Source: Dermanyssus gallinae
Lineage: Eukaryota; Arthropoda; Arachnida; Mesostigmata; Dermanyssidae
Direction of reading: 5' to 3'
DNA: 64,000 nt
Assembly (NCBI GenBank): GCA_003439945.1
Contig: QVRM01006786.1
Span: 1 to 64,000, forward strand
The notes beneath the pieces are model-generated. The model made no database searches and had not been told where the DNA came from. It saw only the letters and a list, made by a program, of their open reading frames with translations. A program made the translations under genes and the position numbers. This document shows positions 22,982 to 34,189 of this stretch, piece after piece; position 1 is the stretch's first letter; every line of letters begins with the position of its first letter.

Positions 22982-24753
22982 TGCGGCAAAACAAACAACT
23001 TTACGATTTATTTATTTGTGTCTTTAAGTCCTGTATGAACGTTTCGAATAGTTATACAAATATTAAGTGTGGTTAAAGCTAACCTCCTGCGCGTCCGCAT
23101 CTTGTCTGCGCCGAGTCGCATCTGATAGGCTATTCAAAGGACGGTACCGCAGCACGCGACGCCGCGTGATACCTGGGGCATCTTTCATCACATATTATAC
23201 AGATACATGTATCTGCAGGTGCATGAACCCCCCCCCCCCCCCCCCCGTCCCGCATAAAACGTGATGAAAGCCATGAACAGCAAAGCGCGTGAGAACGTGT
23301 CGGTTCGTTCGTCCGGCCTGTTTCCGTGTTTCAGAAGTAATCGCGCCCGTGCTATAGAAATTAGGATCGATCTCCGCCATTTTCCCCTCCCAAGAGCTGA
23401 TAAATTGCGCGTAGGCCGGAGTGGAAGGGAGTTTGAATCTACGCTTTAGATCCTCTATAAGCAACGGCGTGTCACATAGCAGATAAACGTATCTGTTCAG
23501 CGATTTACGGTGCAGACCTAGAGCTCGCTTCAGGAATGCAGGCTTAATCCGCTCGAGTTTTTCGAGTTGCGCCGACAAGAGATAATCCCAGGTGACCCGT
23601 ATTCCGTAGGAGGCGACTGGCGCTACCGTCGTGTTGAACAAAACCAGCGTCGTTCGTAGGGATAGTCTCGAAGGAGCTCGTATACTAACACTTGCAACCA
23701 GCGCTCGGCGCGCTCTGTCCGTAATGTGCTCCACGAAGGACCGACCGTTTGTAGGGAGTATCACCCCTAGATATTCGAAGTTGTTTACATATTTCAGGGA
23801 TGTCCTGTTTATATGCAGAGCATCAGAAGCCGCAAGACGACCACCGCGTCGGAATTTCATGGCTTCTGTCTTGCCCATATTAATAAATAGGGCAGCCTCT
23901 TCTACATTCCCCGACAGCCTTGCTAGCGCCTGCTGAACGTGAAACAGACTTCTTCCAAAAATCACAAGATCATCGGCATATAGCTGAGTTTTCACGTGTC
24001 CCGACTGGTCTTGAACGCGTCGTGGCAAATCGCTCAGTAATAGGGAGAAAAGTAGCGGGCTCAGATTATCACCCTGTGCTGCACCCGTGGACTGAACAAA
24101 CGGGTCTAGGAGCGATACTCCGTCGTCTATGCTCTCCGAATTTTCTTGCAGTATGGCCTTAATCAGCAGTAGCATGTTTTCAGGAACCCCGCACTGAGTA
24201 AGTTTCATTAAAATCTTGTCACGTGGCGCCATATTGAGCGCGGATTTAAAATCCACAAATTCCGCAAATAGTGCTTGTTTTGACCTCCGGATTGCCTAAT
24301 GCACCTCTTGAAGCAAGATCTCACACGCAGTCATGGTGGAGTGACCTGCACGAAACACATGCTGCTCAGGCGGGATACAGGAGCCAGCCAGGTACTTTGT
24401 CAACCGCCGAGTAATGAGAAGAGCCAGCAGCTTGTAGAAGCAGCTCTTCTTCGCGATCGCCCGTCATGAGGATGCGTCATGAGGGCTGCCTTCGTTCTTC
24501 GGGATGATGCTAAGGAGAGCATAGCTCCAGCATGCTGGCAGACGTCCATGTGGTAGGCAGGCGCGAGTACTTGCTTCAGTACTGCTTCCAGAGACGAGAG
24601 TGCAGCTGGAGACCATTCCTTCTGACCGGATGAAGTTCTGTCGACGGGAGCGGTTTGTGATGAGTGGCCCGAGCACAGGTTGGAGAGGCGGCGAGGCGTG
24701 GGTGACGGTTTTGCGAGAGACGCACTGGGAGGGTGGGCCGCTTTGTCCGGGTG
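22982..24753 (-). mobile_element. 5'-truncated LINE insertion with target duplication, copy A only
   Basis: It is flanked by an 11-bp direct repeat CTTTAGTAATG at 22,971-22,981 and 24,754-24,764. Copy B has uninterrupted sequence here (CCTTTAGTAAAGTTAGG near 40,640). On the minus strand it encodes reverse transcriptase pieces from about 24,560 down (YALLSIIPKNEGSPHD, then KLLALLITRRLTKYL) and the ORF described separately. The endonuclease is absent, as expected for a 5'-truncated copy. A run of C (plus strand) near 23,227-23,247 disrupts the C-terminal motif. Confidence 0.9.
23195..24680 (-). pseudogene. LINE reverse transcriptase, broken
   Basis: The long frame from 24,256 has motif A (FVDFKSALNM; the family norm ends AFD, so the usual FD is altered), motif B (GAAQGDNLSPLLFSLLLSDL) and the YADD box followed by LVIF. 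A thumb and a LLCDTPLLIEDL segment follow. Upstream in the same frame, MTACEILLQEVH is followed by an in-frame TAG and then AIRRSKQALFAEF. Toward the end HVLTRFAVHGFHHVLC is followed by a poly-Gly run made by the homopolymer, which replaces the expected Cys/His knuckle. Same clade as the element at 1,200-3,470. Confidence 0.85.
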
Positions 24754-24889
24754 CTTTAGTAATGTTAGGCTGATCAACACCTTGTTGTTCGTTTTTGGAC
24801 TAGCCTTTGGACTTTGCAGTTTCCTTAGTACCTCTCACGTGTTATTTAAATATGAGCGAAGTCGATTTTGTTTTCTATTGAGACTTTTA

Positions 24890-25980
24890 AATTAAGCTAT
24901 CAATGCTTCTAGATGCTGGTATCAGACGCTTGGTTCAGCTTTCCTTGGTAGTCACCCCGTGTTTTGCCTCCGCCCATTTCTTCTGCCAGATCGCAATGGT
25001 ATCACTCCTGGCTATGGTCAGGCCAAACTCTCCGTCTAGGAAGCACTTGCTTTTCTCCCTCGCGAGCAGGTCCCATGGTAGCATCTTAGCTAGGACCAGG
25101 AGGGTTTCCGTCGAAGCCTCCGGTGTGCCCGGCTTACTCTAATTGCCAGCGGCCGTTGGCCTGACCTTAGAGCCCTTCTATTTTTGCCGTCCGCATTGCC
25201 GTGTCCGTCCAGACCGAGGCTGCGTACAGCGCCGTTAATTCTTCTTTTGGCTTTCGACACTATACCGATCCTTGGCAGAATACGCGCTATTTCGAGGATA
25301 CATTTTAGACATTACCATTCGCATACTTCACGTGCGTCGATCCCGTTAGTCTTGAACCGAGGATGATCATGAGATACATCGCCTCCTTTCTAATTTAAAT
25401 TACTGCGAGATCGTCGGCGTACGCTAACGTCTTCACCTTATTCCGGAGATTATCTATCTCGAGCACTCCGTCGTAAACCAGATTCCAGAGCACGGGCTTT
25501 AAAATCAAACCCTGTAACCTCGTACTCTTGCTCCCTGTAACCAGACCTCGATCTACCACGTAGGATGAAATCATCAGATGGGGGAAGCGGAGGTCTTCAT
25601 CGCCTCCACAATTTCTTTAAAATTTAGTGTGTAAAGGCATTTCTCACATCCAGGAGAGTAAGTAGCACGAAACTCTTCGTTTTGAAGATCTTCGTTATCG
25701 GTTATTTTTGTTGCGCGGACTTGCGGATTTTTTCTGCTCCGAAAGTGCTCCCTTGGTGTCGATTTTCTAGTTGAGGCGGTAGACTAGGACATTCCCTACT
25801 ATTTTGCCCGAAGCATCCAGCAGACTGATAGGCCAAAACGCCGACGCCTTCCCCCCCCTCTTCTAGGCTCTTCCCTGGCTTTGAAATCAGCACAGAGCTG
25901 GCCCGTTTCCAGGTCCTCGGGAATCTTCTCTGCCTCAGCAGTGTAGTCATCAAGGCTTTAAAGACCCTTGGCTACAATAA
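24890..25980 (-). mobile_element. R1-type LINE relic (minus), copy A
   Basis: From about 25,940 the minus strand reads RQRRFPRTWKRASSVLISKP, then GK and an altered YRPIxLL region (VLAYQSAGCFGQ). This is the entry of an R1-clade reverse transcriptase. Later fragments lie near 25,640-25,400. It is paralogous to 40,790-41,815 and related to 13,845-14,170. There are many stops. It came before the segmental duplication. Confidence 0.65.
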
Positions 25981-26169
25981 ATTAATTATTTGGCCTTGGC
26001 TAGATTAGCCTCCCTGTCGTCTCCAAGGAGACAATTAGATTCTATTATGACTGCACATTTGACAATCTACCTATCTTTAAGAGAAGGCAACAATAACAAC
26101 TTATTTCCTAGCCTCTGTAGCTCGAGACAAGTGATGCCCTCTAGCAAACATAACTACAGTTTTCGTTCA

Positions 26170-29030
26170 ATTCAAACGCACCTTTATTTTGTCAAAGGGA
26201 ACATATTACAATATTTACATTTCACAAACCGTTACCTAGATTCATAGGACAGTCGAGTTACTTGTGTGCCCACATTTGCACCGCAAGTATTTTAAGTTCT
26301 CAGTGCCCTAGCCATCCGCCACGAAAACATGTTATTCACGCGATCCGTCTTTGCAATTTGTTTAGACGAGATGGTGTTACTGCTTCTAAGATTGTTCACG
26401 CGAATTGTAAAAAATTTAGATAAATTTGATGATTTTATAATTCGATTGTACATGCGATAGTCCGCTCTGGACTGCAGCTCCCCAATAGGGCTTATCACAA
26501 GGGAACTTTTAGCAACGTTACACCTTATTGAGACACGACGAATAAACTTCCTCTGTACACGCTCCATTGCTTCAATGTATTTGCCTAAATAAGGCCGCCA
26601 AACCTCACAACAATACGTAAACTTAGGAACAACTAAACTGTTATAAAGCCTTATGTAAAAATTGCAATCATTAATTATAAAACAGCGAAATATTGTACTA
26701 GATATAAGAGAAGTTTGTCGGATAACTTGTGTTATATGAGTGCTAAAATCCAGTTCCGGTGTCACCGTAACCCCGAGGTCCCTAATGCTATTTAATATAG
26801 GGATAGCCTCCCCATGCAGCTTGTAGGTATGGGCTCCCTTTAAACACAGTACTGCACATTTCGGCACTGATATAAGCATTTCGTTATCCAAACACCATTT
26901 AGAAACTGCGTCAATTGCACTCTGTATAATTTGTCGTTCGCTAGCAGTGTTAGAAGGCCCGTATAGCTTTAGATCATCAGCATAAAGCTTATATGTTATC
27001 GAATCAGGTATAACGTTTTTAAGATCTAAAATAAATATGCAAAATAAAAGTGGGCCGAGGCTTGATCCCTGGGGAACTCCAGAGGGGCACCCTCCTGACT
27101 CACTAAAGCTACTGTTTACCCGAACGCAGAACTCTCTACAGGTAAGATAACTAGAAATCCATGACAATGAGCGAGTATCAATATTCAAGTACCTAAGTTT
27201 CTGTACAAGCTTTACATGGTTTACTCTATCAAATGCTTTAGAAAAGTCAAAATATACACAATCAAAAGTCAACTTATTATTTATCATAATGGCCCAATCT
27301 TGGGTCATTTCAACGAGTTGAGTTGCCGTGGATTTGCCTCTAGTAAAACCATGTTGGTTTTCATCCAACAAGCCTTTAGATTGAAGGAAATTAAAAATAT
27401 GGTCAACTAGCAGTTTTTCAAATATAATACATGCGATTGATGATTGAGCTACCGGTCTATAATTATCTACATTTGACTTTGGACCTTTTTTATGTACAGG
27501 AGTTACGATTGACTGTCTAAAATTATTTGGCACAATGCCATCTTCATAAGACCTACTGAATATTAAAAAAAGAGGTTCTGTTATCACAGTCGCTACTTTT
27601 TTATAAAATATGGGTGGGATTAAATCTGGAGTAAGGCTGCACTTATTGGGTAGTTGCTTGATTTTCGTTAGAATATTATATTCTGATAAATCTAAATATG
27701 GACAGCCGTCACTCGAGGGTACGTCGATAGAATCAGCTTCGGTAGCTGAACCCCCTTGGGCAACATAAACCGACGAGAAGAAGTCCTTGAATGCATTTGC
27801 CTTAGAAGCGTCATCTACGAGGACTACCTGCTCTATATTTAAAGCCGCGATATTCTCTTTACCCTTTAATCGTTTATTTGCGTATCTAAAAAACGACTTT
27901 GTGTTTTTAAAATCAAGACAAGCTTCATCCATTATACGAAGTCGTCTAGTTGCTTTGCGCAACTTTTTTTCATACTGCACATTTGGCTCCTGATCTATCA
28001 GCCGTTTTAGATTGCTTACATATTTTCGTAAATTAGCATTATTTTTTGATTTGCCATTTCGCTTAGGTACAAATTCTTTAATTAGTAAATGTATCTGGTC
28101 AACAAAGTTATTATACATCGAGTCGATAGTATCACAATTTAAAAACAAGTTTCTCCAGTTTATACAGGCAAGTCTACGGCTTATCATTTCATAGTCCCCC
28201 TTCCAGAAATTATAACCTCCCTCGTCTTCCGTAGAATATTCAGCATCAAATAAAATAGTAAAAGAAATGGCATTATGGTCAGATGGGATTGGCGACTGAA
28301 ATACTTGTATATCCTCAATGATAGATGGGTCTGAGGTTAAAACTAAATCGGTAATGGAACCTATATTGTCGTTGTCATCGCTTGATATACCTAAGTTTAT
28401 TTCGTCAGTGACCATTCCGCTAAAAGTAGGACTAGTAGTCACTTGGCTAACACTACTAGAAATGCTATTGCTACTGATGCTACTAGATAATTGATTAAAA
28501 CTGTTATATATGGTATTATCATTACATTGACTAGCAATGTTATTATAAGCACTACCTACAGTGGCAAATGAGTCACTAGAACTGATCTGCGAGGCCTCAA
28601 AGCCAGCGCAGTACAGTCGAGGGCGAGTAACTTCGTCTATTTGTTGGTGTAATCCGTTAGAAATGCAGGCGTTAACAAAGGTAGACTCTATGGTTGTTGA
28701 ATCTAAAAGCGTAATATTCTTCCAGTGTATTTTTGGAAGGTTAAAATCCCCAGAAATCAAAATTGGGTTAGTTGTATCACAAATAAAATCAAATTAGTCA
28801 CATATAGTTTTTATGCGTGTCTTGCGTTCAGCAAGGGTGCCGGCATTTGTCGCATAATAACAGGCAACTCTTATAGAACTAGAATTAGAGTATACGTCTA
28901 AAGCGACTGCTTCAATGCCACTCTCTAGTTGTAATTCACAAACCTTCATCGTGTTTTTAATTAATATACAAACCCCGCCTCCCCGGGAGCCACGGTCACA
29001 CCGGAATACTGAGTATCCCTCACGTTCCCT
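26170..29030 (-). mobile_element. CR1/Jockey-group LINE insertion, copy A only
   Basis: Copy B passes straight from AACTACAGTTTTCGTTC to TTTGCGGATGGCTC (about 42,310-42,345). Copy A has almost 2.9 kb between the same anchors (26,168 and about 29,034). The insert encodes an endonuclease and reverse transcriptase on the minus strand and ends in a short 3' UTR with AATAAAGG near 26,188. Its 5' end begins inside the endonuclease, so it is truncated. It is the least decayed LINE in the window. I see no clean target duplication. Confidence 0.9.
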
Positions 29031-29033
29031 CAC
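26292..29033 (-). pseudogene. Endonuclease-reverse transcriptase ORF with a single in-frame stop
   Basis: Read from 29,033 it gives endonuclease motifs (GYSVFRCDRGSRGGGVCILI), then one TAA at 28,794-28,796, and continues in the same frame for 822 codons to 26,292. The continuation has the endonuclease catalytic SGDFNLP near residue 3 and SDHNAISF near residue 172. RT follows: NYRPVAQSS, motif A YFDFSKAFDRVNH, motif B SGVPQGSSLGPLLF and the YADDLKLY box. The C-terminal region contains RVQRKFIRRV. All catalytic motifs look intact. Oddly, about 85 residues rich in Ser and Asn separate DEVTRPR from IGSITDLVLTS inside the endonuclease, where related enzymes have a short loop. The GVPQGS and YADD contexts fit the CR1/Jockey group. 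Confidence 0.9.
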
Positions 29034-29549
29034 GTTTGCGGATGGCTCTAAATTGCGTTTTTATCTAAGCAGTTATGTTAGACGTAGATATCATTAATTA
29101 GTTGGATGTGCTTTTGTTTGCAGGTTCAACCAGATTTTGAAGGTGCTGCAAAGCTTTGAAGATACATTTGAGCCTGAATAAAGTGATTTAAACAGTTACA
29201 TGGGGAGCCCTGCTGTCGAAGCAGCGCAAGTTGCGGAACCCCTACTCACGCATAAGTAGAAGTCAATCTGTCATCCTTAGTATTCCCTAAAATTGACGAG
29301 GTCAGAGAGAAGAACAGACCAATTTTTGTTTTTTGTAGCTCACCTCAGTATGGGTACAAATATATTGAGTGAGATGTAGCATAACCTAAATAGCTTTACT
29401 CGTAGCTGGCTCGTGTAACGTTTTACTCGCTTTAAATGCAGTGAGAAATTTGACGAAAGCAATTGGCGACGAACATGTGTAAATTAGTGGGCTTAGTATA
29501 TAAATGCCTACAGTGCCAACATATTACCTTCAAGATTACTACCTAATAA

Positions 29550-31420
29550 TGAGAATGGCTCATCGACAAACAACGGCCGCGATTCCCCGAACTGCAGGAT
29601 GCATTGCCGCACGTTGAGGAAGGGAAGTCTATTTTCCTGTCGAACCGGATCATCCTGACGATCGAGAGAGTTGAAAACACTCCAGCCCTAACACGGGTAC
29701 TCTACGTAAGAATGATCCCGCACGCTGAAGAGAACGAAAACGAGTTCTCTATGCAGGTCCTAAGAGAAGCAGCAACCAGTCTCTGCAGCGTCCTTAATAC
29801 AACGGACATCCAGGCAGAGGCAGTAGGGATTATCTCATGAGGAAGTATCACTTAATTGAGAAAAGCCTTGGGGCAAGCCCTCGTGTAATACCTAGGAACT
29901 ACCTTACCGCGTTAAATGCCGGAAAATAGAAGAGGCTCATGACACGAAGAGAAGGGGGAAGCCTGACTCATAACTTCACAGTTGCCGTGAAATCAGGCTA
30001 TGCGTCCTATGCTGGCACTCTATATGCTCCCAGGAACAACATTGACCCAGCGACAGCTGGAGTAGACGTTAAATAAGCTTCAAGAACAGCTACAGGCAAG
30101 GTCCGCTTGATTGTGCAAGGACGTTACTACTCTCGATGCCACTGAAAAAACTCCTTCAGCAAATAAAAGAGAAAGCACCTCGACAGTAAAATCGGACTCA
30201 CAGATCAAGCCTGTAATAATCCGAGACCTAGATGAGTTCATCAAGCCGAAGGTCATTTTCTAAGCGCTCACCAAGGACGGAGGACCGTAATCACTACTTA
30301 CTCTGGGTCCCCTAAAGAAAACCCGGGCAGGTGACTACTCGTGCATCGCCAAAATGCCACCAGAAGAAGCTCAAGGGCTCCTACGACAAAGTCATGTATA
30401 CCTTGGTTGGACTCGGTACCGCATAGGGTCTCGGTGCCACAGTGTTCACTGTTTGAGTTTTAACCAGACGGCCAGGGATTGCAGTGCAGCCCGACCAATC
30501 CAACCTCACTGCTTCAAATGCGGAGAACAGGGACACGTCGAAAAGGACCAATGTTAGGTGCTATGTATGCAAAACAGATGGACACCTTGCCACAACGTTG
30601 CCACAACGACGTTATTTCTAGCATACAAACAACGGGACACAAATCTCCGAGGAAACTTTAAAAATAACCAGTAAGGTTAAAATGCTGCAAATAAACCTCC
30701 GCAAAGCCCCTAGAGGATACAATCTGGCGTCCCAGGTTGCGACCGAAAACAGCACTAAAAACCCTGCTGCTCTTTAAAGCCCCTATAACACTGTTTTCTC
30801 AACCCGGGCCCCACGCTGATAACAAATTCAATTCGATCAAGATATTCACCAGAAGGCCATCGCCCACCTCAGTGGGATAAGGCTTGCACTTCTCTTGTAT
30901 GTCCACCTTTGATCTTGCGATCTACTCAGTTTATATTTTCTCGAACTCCACCCTACAGTAAATTAGGACTTCCTTGAAGAACTGGACCTCACCATAAGCA
31001 CTCCCTGTCATCGAAAGATGATTGTGGGAACAGACTAATGCTTTCCCAGGCTAGATTATACCCGCCTAAAGAAAGCATTGAAAAGGAAGAAAACATCTCA
31101 TTGAATGCTCGGCAGTGGATATTTCTCCACTTGTAGAGGAAGCCTGCCGAGAATCCAGCTCCCATCCACATCCTAATATAGCCTGGTCGTTCCTGGTGCT
31201 ACTGGTGCATAGTCAGATCGCCTAAGAACCTGCCACCGCTTACGCCGAGCCAGCACCGACCAGAATCTCCTCTTTGATGGAAGAGTACACGGCCAGGACA
31301 CAACCAGCAAAGCTTTATTAAATGGTGACCGAGTGGAGGGACCGCAATCATCTGATGCTAGTACCGCATAAGACTGAATCACTGTATTTAACGGAAGGGA
31401 AGAGGACAAAGGGAGTTAAC
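29550..31420 (+). mobile_element. R1-like LINE 5' region (ORF1 and start of ORF2), decayed
   Basis: It lies between the two segmental copies. Plus-strand frames read an ORF1-like acidic part (29,604-29,840). A zinc-knuckle region follows near 30,440-30,560 (CFKCGEQGHVEKDQC, then CYVCKTDGHLATT in another frame), typical of gag-like ORF1 of R1-clade LINEs. Near 30,680 comes KMLQINLRKAPRGYNLA, the usual beginning of an R1 endonuclease. Near 31,330 WRDRNHLMLVPHKTESLYL matches the post-YADD segment of R1 RT. Most of the endonuclease and the central RT are missing, so a large deletion is implied. Confidence 0.65.
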
Positions 31421-31543
31421 CTTATGCTGGCGAACCTCCCGAGAGAAATTAGGAAAGATGTTTTTATGATGTCGTTTAAGTACCCTCTACTAGAGGCTGC
31501 AGCTGTTAGTCAGAGGCCCACTACAAGGACAGTTAGACTTAGT

Positions 31544-31697
31544 ATTCCACACTCAATAGTGATTCGCGAAGGAGAACCCCACAACGTGCGTTTAAAGACG
31601 TATCACGACGAGTCATTCAAATTCCACACTCAATAGTGATTCGCGAAAGAGAACCCCACGACGTGCGTTTAAAAACATATCACTAAGAGTCATTCAA
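31544..31697. repeat. 77-bp tandem duplication
   Basis: Two adjacent 77-base units (31,544-31,620 and 31,621-31,697) both begin ATTCCACACTCAATAGTG and end GTCATTCAA, with only a few differences. The first unit is open within a plus-strand frame of uncertain origin; the second starts with a stop in that frame. Confidence 0.9.
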
Positions 31698-32289
31698 TTT
31701 AAATTTGTATTCCCAGTTGTAGCTGCTATGCTAAAGAAGCTATGCCCGTCTCAGCTGACGCAGAACGTTCAATTGCATTGTGAAAGAAGAAGTCAAGATT
31801 CGTCTCCGTCGTCTGTATTGACTGTTAGAGGCCCTAAATGGATAAAGATGATCTAAGGAATGTGGCTGTAACGTATCTCTGCGGTTATCTGTGCTTGGAA
31901 AGGTTGGATTTCACAGCGTCTTCAAGACGAGAAGCCGAGGAAAAATGTATCAACCATAACCAAAGCATTCCATTGATTAAAATAGACACCATTAAATGTT
32001 TTATGATCGTTAATACTGTGTCTTAACAAGTTGCGTGTAGGCTCTCCAAATTATCTTCCCTTACATTACTAAACATCTGATTTTTTTTTTTGTTACGCGT
32101 ACAAAATTAACTTGAGCCTCTAGTGTTTGACGAGGTCTATACATTGGTCTGGTGTTAAAGTTTCGGTTACGGTTAGAGTTAGGTTCTATCTAACTCCAGA
32201 TTCCGTTTTCTGAAGTTCCGTAGTAGTCAGTAGTAGTTATTCGCCCAGGAACATGTAGAAGTTAGATGTAGTTATTAGCCTAGGAATAC

Positions 32290-32800
32290 TAGTACTGCTG
32301 TATTTAATGGTTAAAATGCTTTCGACAGCTTACCTTGGAGGATGATACTGGAGACGCTTAAGACAAAGCGAGTTACGAGCCAGTTTTTTCGGACTGTCTC
32401 TGGCTTCCTTAACAAACGGCAGGTAGACAATGAGGGATCTGAATTTGAAATAAGAACTGAAGTTTCCCAGGGTTTTATCGTGAGTTCTCGTTTATGGAAC
32501 TTTGCGTACGACGATGGCCTACGCTTGAGTAATCTACTAGAATGGACTAGCGTATGCGGATGACTTACAAATGTACTACAAAGCGGCTCTACCCAGCAAC
32601 TGGAACTTAGAGCCAATTACGCCCTGGCCGAGATTTCCGTCTGGATAAGGGAAGCGGGTTTGACGCTGGACTGTGTCCTCCCCCGAAGCTAATCTAGAAT
32701 ATTCAGGTGGTACACTCAACTCGCTACCTGGGAATGTACCTGGACAAAGTCTTGCGACATCCCACCTCCGCTTGGGTGCAGAGATGGCTATCAAAGTTTT
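32290..32800 (+). mobile_element. R1-clade LINE relic (plus), copy B
   Basis: Counterpart of 15,230-15,900. The frames read LKTKRVTSQFFRTVSGFLNK, VSQGFIVSSRLWNFAYDDGL (motif B region) and a YADD-like AYADDLQ near 32,550 before stops. It is shorter than copy A at the 3' side, where about 150 bp are missing. Confidence 0.6.
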
Positions 32801-33110
32801 AAAAAAAAAATCACTGCTTTAGACCGTGATTTTGTGAAACAACGAAGCGAATGTGAAAATATCATACATTTTATATTATAATTGGTTTTACGAGATAACA
32901 GACCTGATACATTTTATTAATTATAATTGGTTTTACGAGATAACAGACCTGATGTGTTGTTTGTTTAGATCTCCTGCGTCAAGATGTCTTCGCAGCTTAT
33001 ACTGCATTTATTTTGTGTGTTTTTGATATATCCTAACACGCGTTTGTTTGACTGTTTTCCTGCAATAAAAAGTAAAATAAAACACATGTGTATATTACAT
33101 CGGCTGAAAG

Positions 33111-33116
33111 TTTATT
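33111..33116 (-). terminator. Poly(A) signal AATAAA (copy B)
   Basis: Minus-strand AATAAA, 67 bases after the TAG stop of the copy-B terminal exon, the same spacing as in copy A. Confidence 0.6.
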
Positions 33117-33182
33117 AGCAATGGCCTACGATTATGGGCGATGTTGATCGAGATGACACAGTGGACCAACTGCAGCTTTCGA

Positions 33183-33322
33183 CTACAGAAGGAAGATGAT
33201 CAGAGCCTGGACCGAGGATGAGCCCTGTTCATCAATTTGTAGGCGAATCTTTTCCATCACCCATTCGGGGGTAGTTACGCCTAGATCGTCTAGGTCACCA
33301 TCGTGTATGTCGAAGTGCATGC
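33183..33322 (-). CDS. Terminal coding exon of an unidentified gene (copy B)
   Basis: Same structure as the exon at 16,337-16,476: acceptor CTTCATTTACAG, two split-codon bases, 46 codons and TAG. The peptide starts MHFDIHDGDLDDLG and ends VQALIIFLL. Differences from copy A are Ile/Met at the start, Met/Ile near the end and two silent changes. Since the rest of copy B carries broken CD36-like exons, survival of this exon suggests it belongs to a gene that is still under constraint in both copies. Its function is unknown, and the upstream exons were not found. Confidence 0.6.
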
Positions 33323-34189
33323 CTGTAAATGAAGTGCAATTTGTTCGTTAGCTAGGCATGTGTGTATAAGCTTTATTTTTCTAGCTGTCACATCTGCAGG
33401 TGTTAGTCAGAACGTGTATGCCAGCGTTAATAAGCTATGCATTATATACGATTTTGCCTTATTGGAAAAAAAAGCGTTAAAATTGAATCATTTTGGAAAG
33501 AAACTACAGTAGTATGCTTGAAACATAGACATTGTCGGCAGCGTGTTTGTACATCAGCGGTGGACCAGCGCGGGATTTTCAATCTTGCTATTAAAATGTA
33601 TCTAGAACAGCCCGTTAACCAGCACACCGAATACCATGTCGGCCAAATATATGTCGTAATAACAACGACATTACAGGTATTTTAGCGTCGCAACGCACAG
33701 AGCTGATCCTAGTCAGCAATCAGAAACACGCAAGGATCGAACGACGCAATTCATTTAAGACGTGTTCAGGCAAGATTAATAGGGGGGCGCCGATGTCTTA
33801 ATATTGAGAAGCACAATTGTGACTGGCATGCGGTTGAATACCGAAGACCATACCGGGACGAAGGGAGAGGTATGGGGAAGCAGAAGTTGCGGGGACTGCG
33901 GTACAGGGGAAAAGGGCGTACTCCCAACCGATAGCAACCCATACAAGAAAACGCGCCGAGGGAAAAGGAAGAAAAGAATAGTTGGACGACATGCTAGATT
34001 TAAAAATTGGGTACCTAAATATTTGAGATGAACGAAAACATTAAAATGGGAAATGTTATAGAGAATACCAAAAAAATTGCCTGGATACATAACATTCCTG
34101 AAAATAGAAACCCCACCCATTGCATCAAGACATAAGATGATAGCAGTAAACAGAAAAGTATCAAAATAGCTTTGAATGAGTTTGAGTAC

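Larger units (their letters stand above)
14275..29549. repeat. Segmental duplication, copy A
   Basis: Collinear with copy B (31,795-42,870) in the same orientation. Anchor pairs include 14,280/31,800 (CGTCTGTATTGRCTGTT), 16,260/33,100 (ATCGGCTGAAAGTTTATTAG), 18,472/35,568, 19,089/36,192, 21,697/38,950, 22,565/40,070, 24,765/40,655 and 29,500/42,800. The last shared bases are CAAGATTACTACCTAATAA. Copy A is longer mainly because it holds two LINE insertions (22,982-24,753 and about 26,170-29,030). Identity by eye varies from about 97% in a coding exon to well below 90% in intergenic parts, so the duplication is not recent. An assembly artefact is unlikely because of this divergence. Confidence 0.9.
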
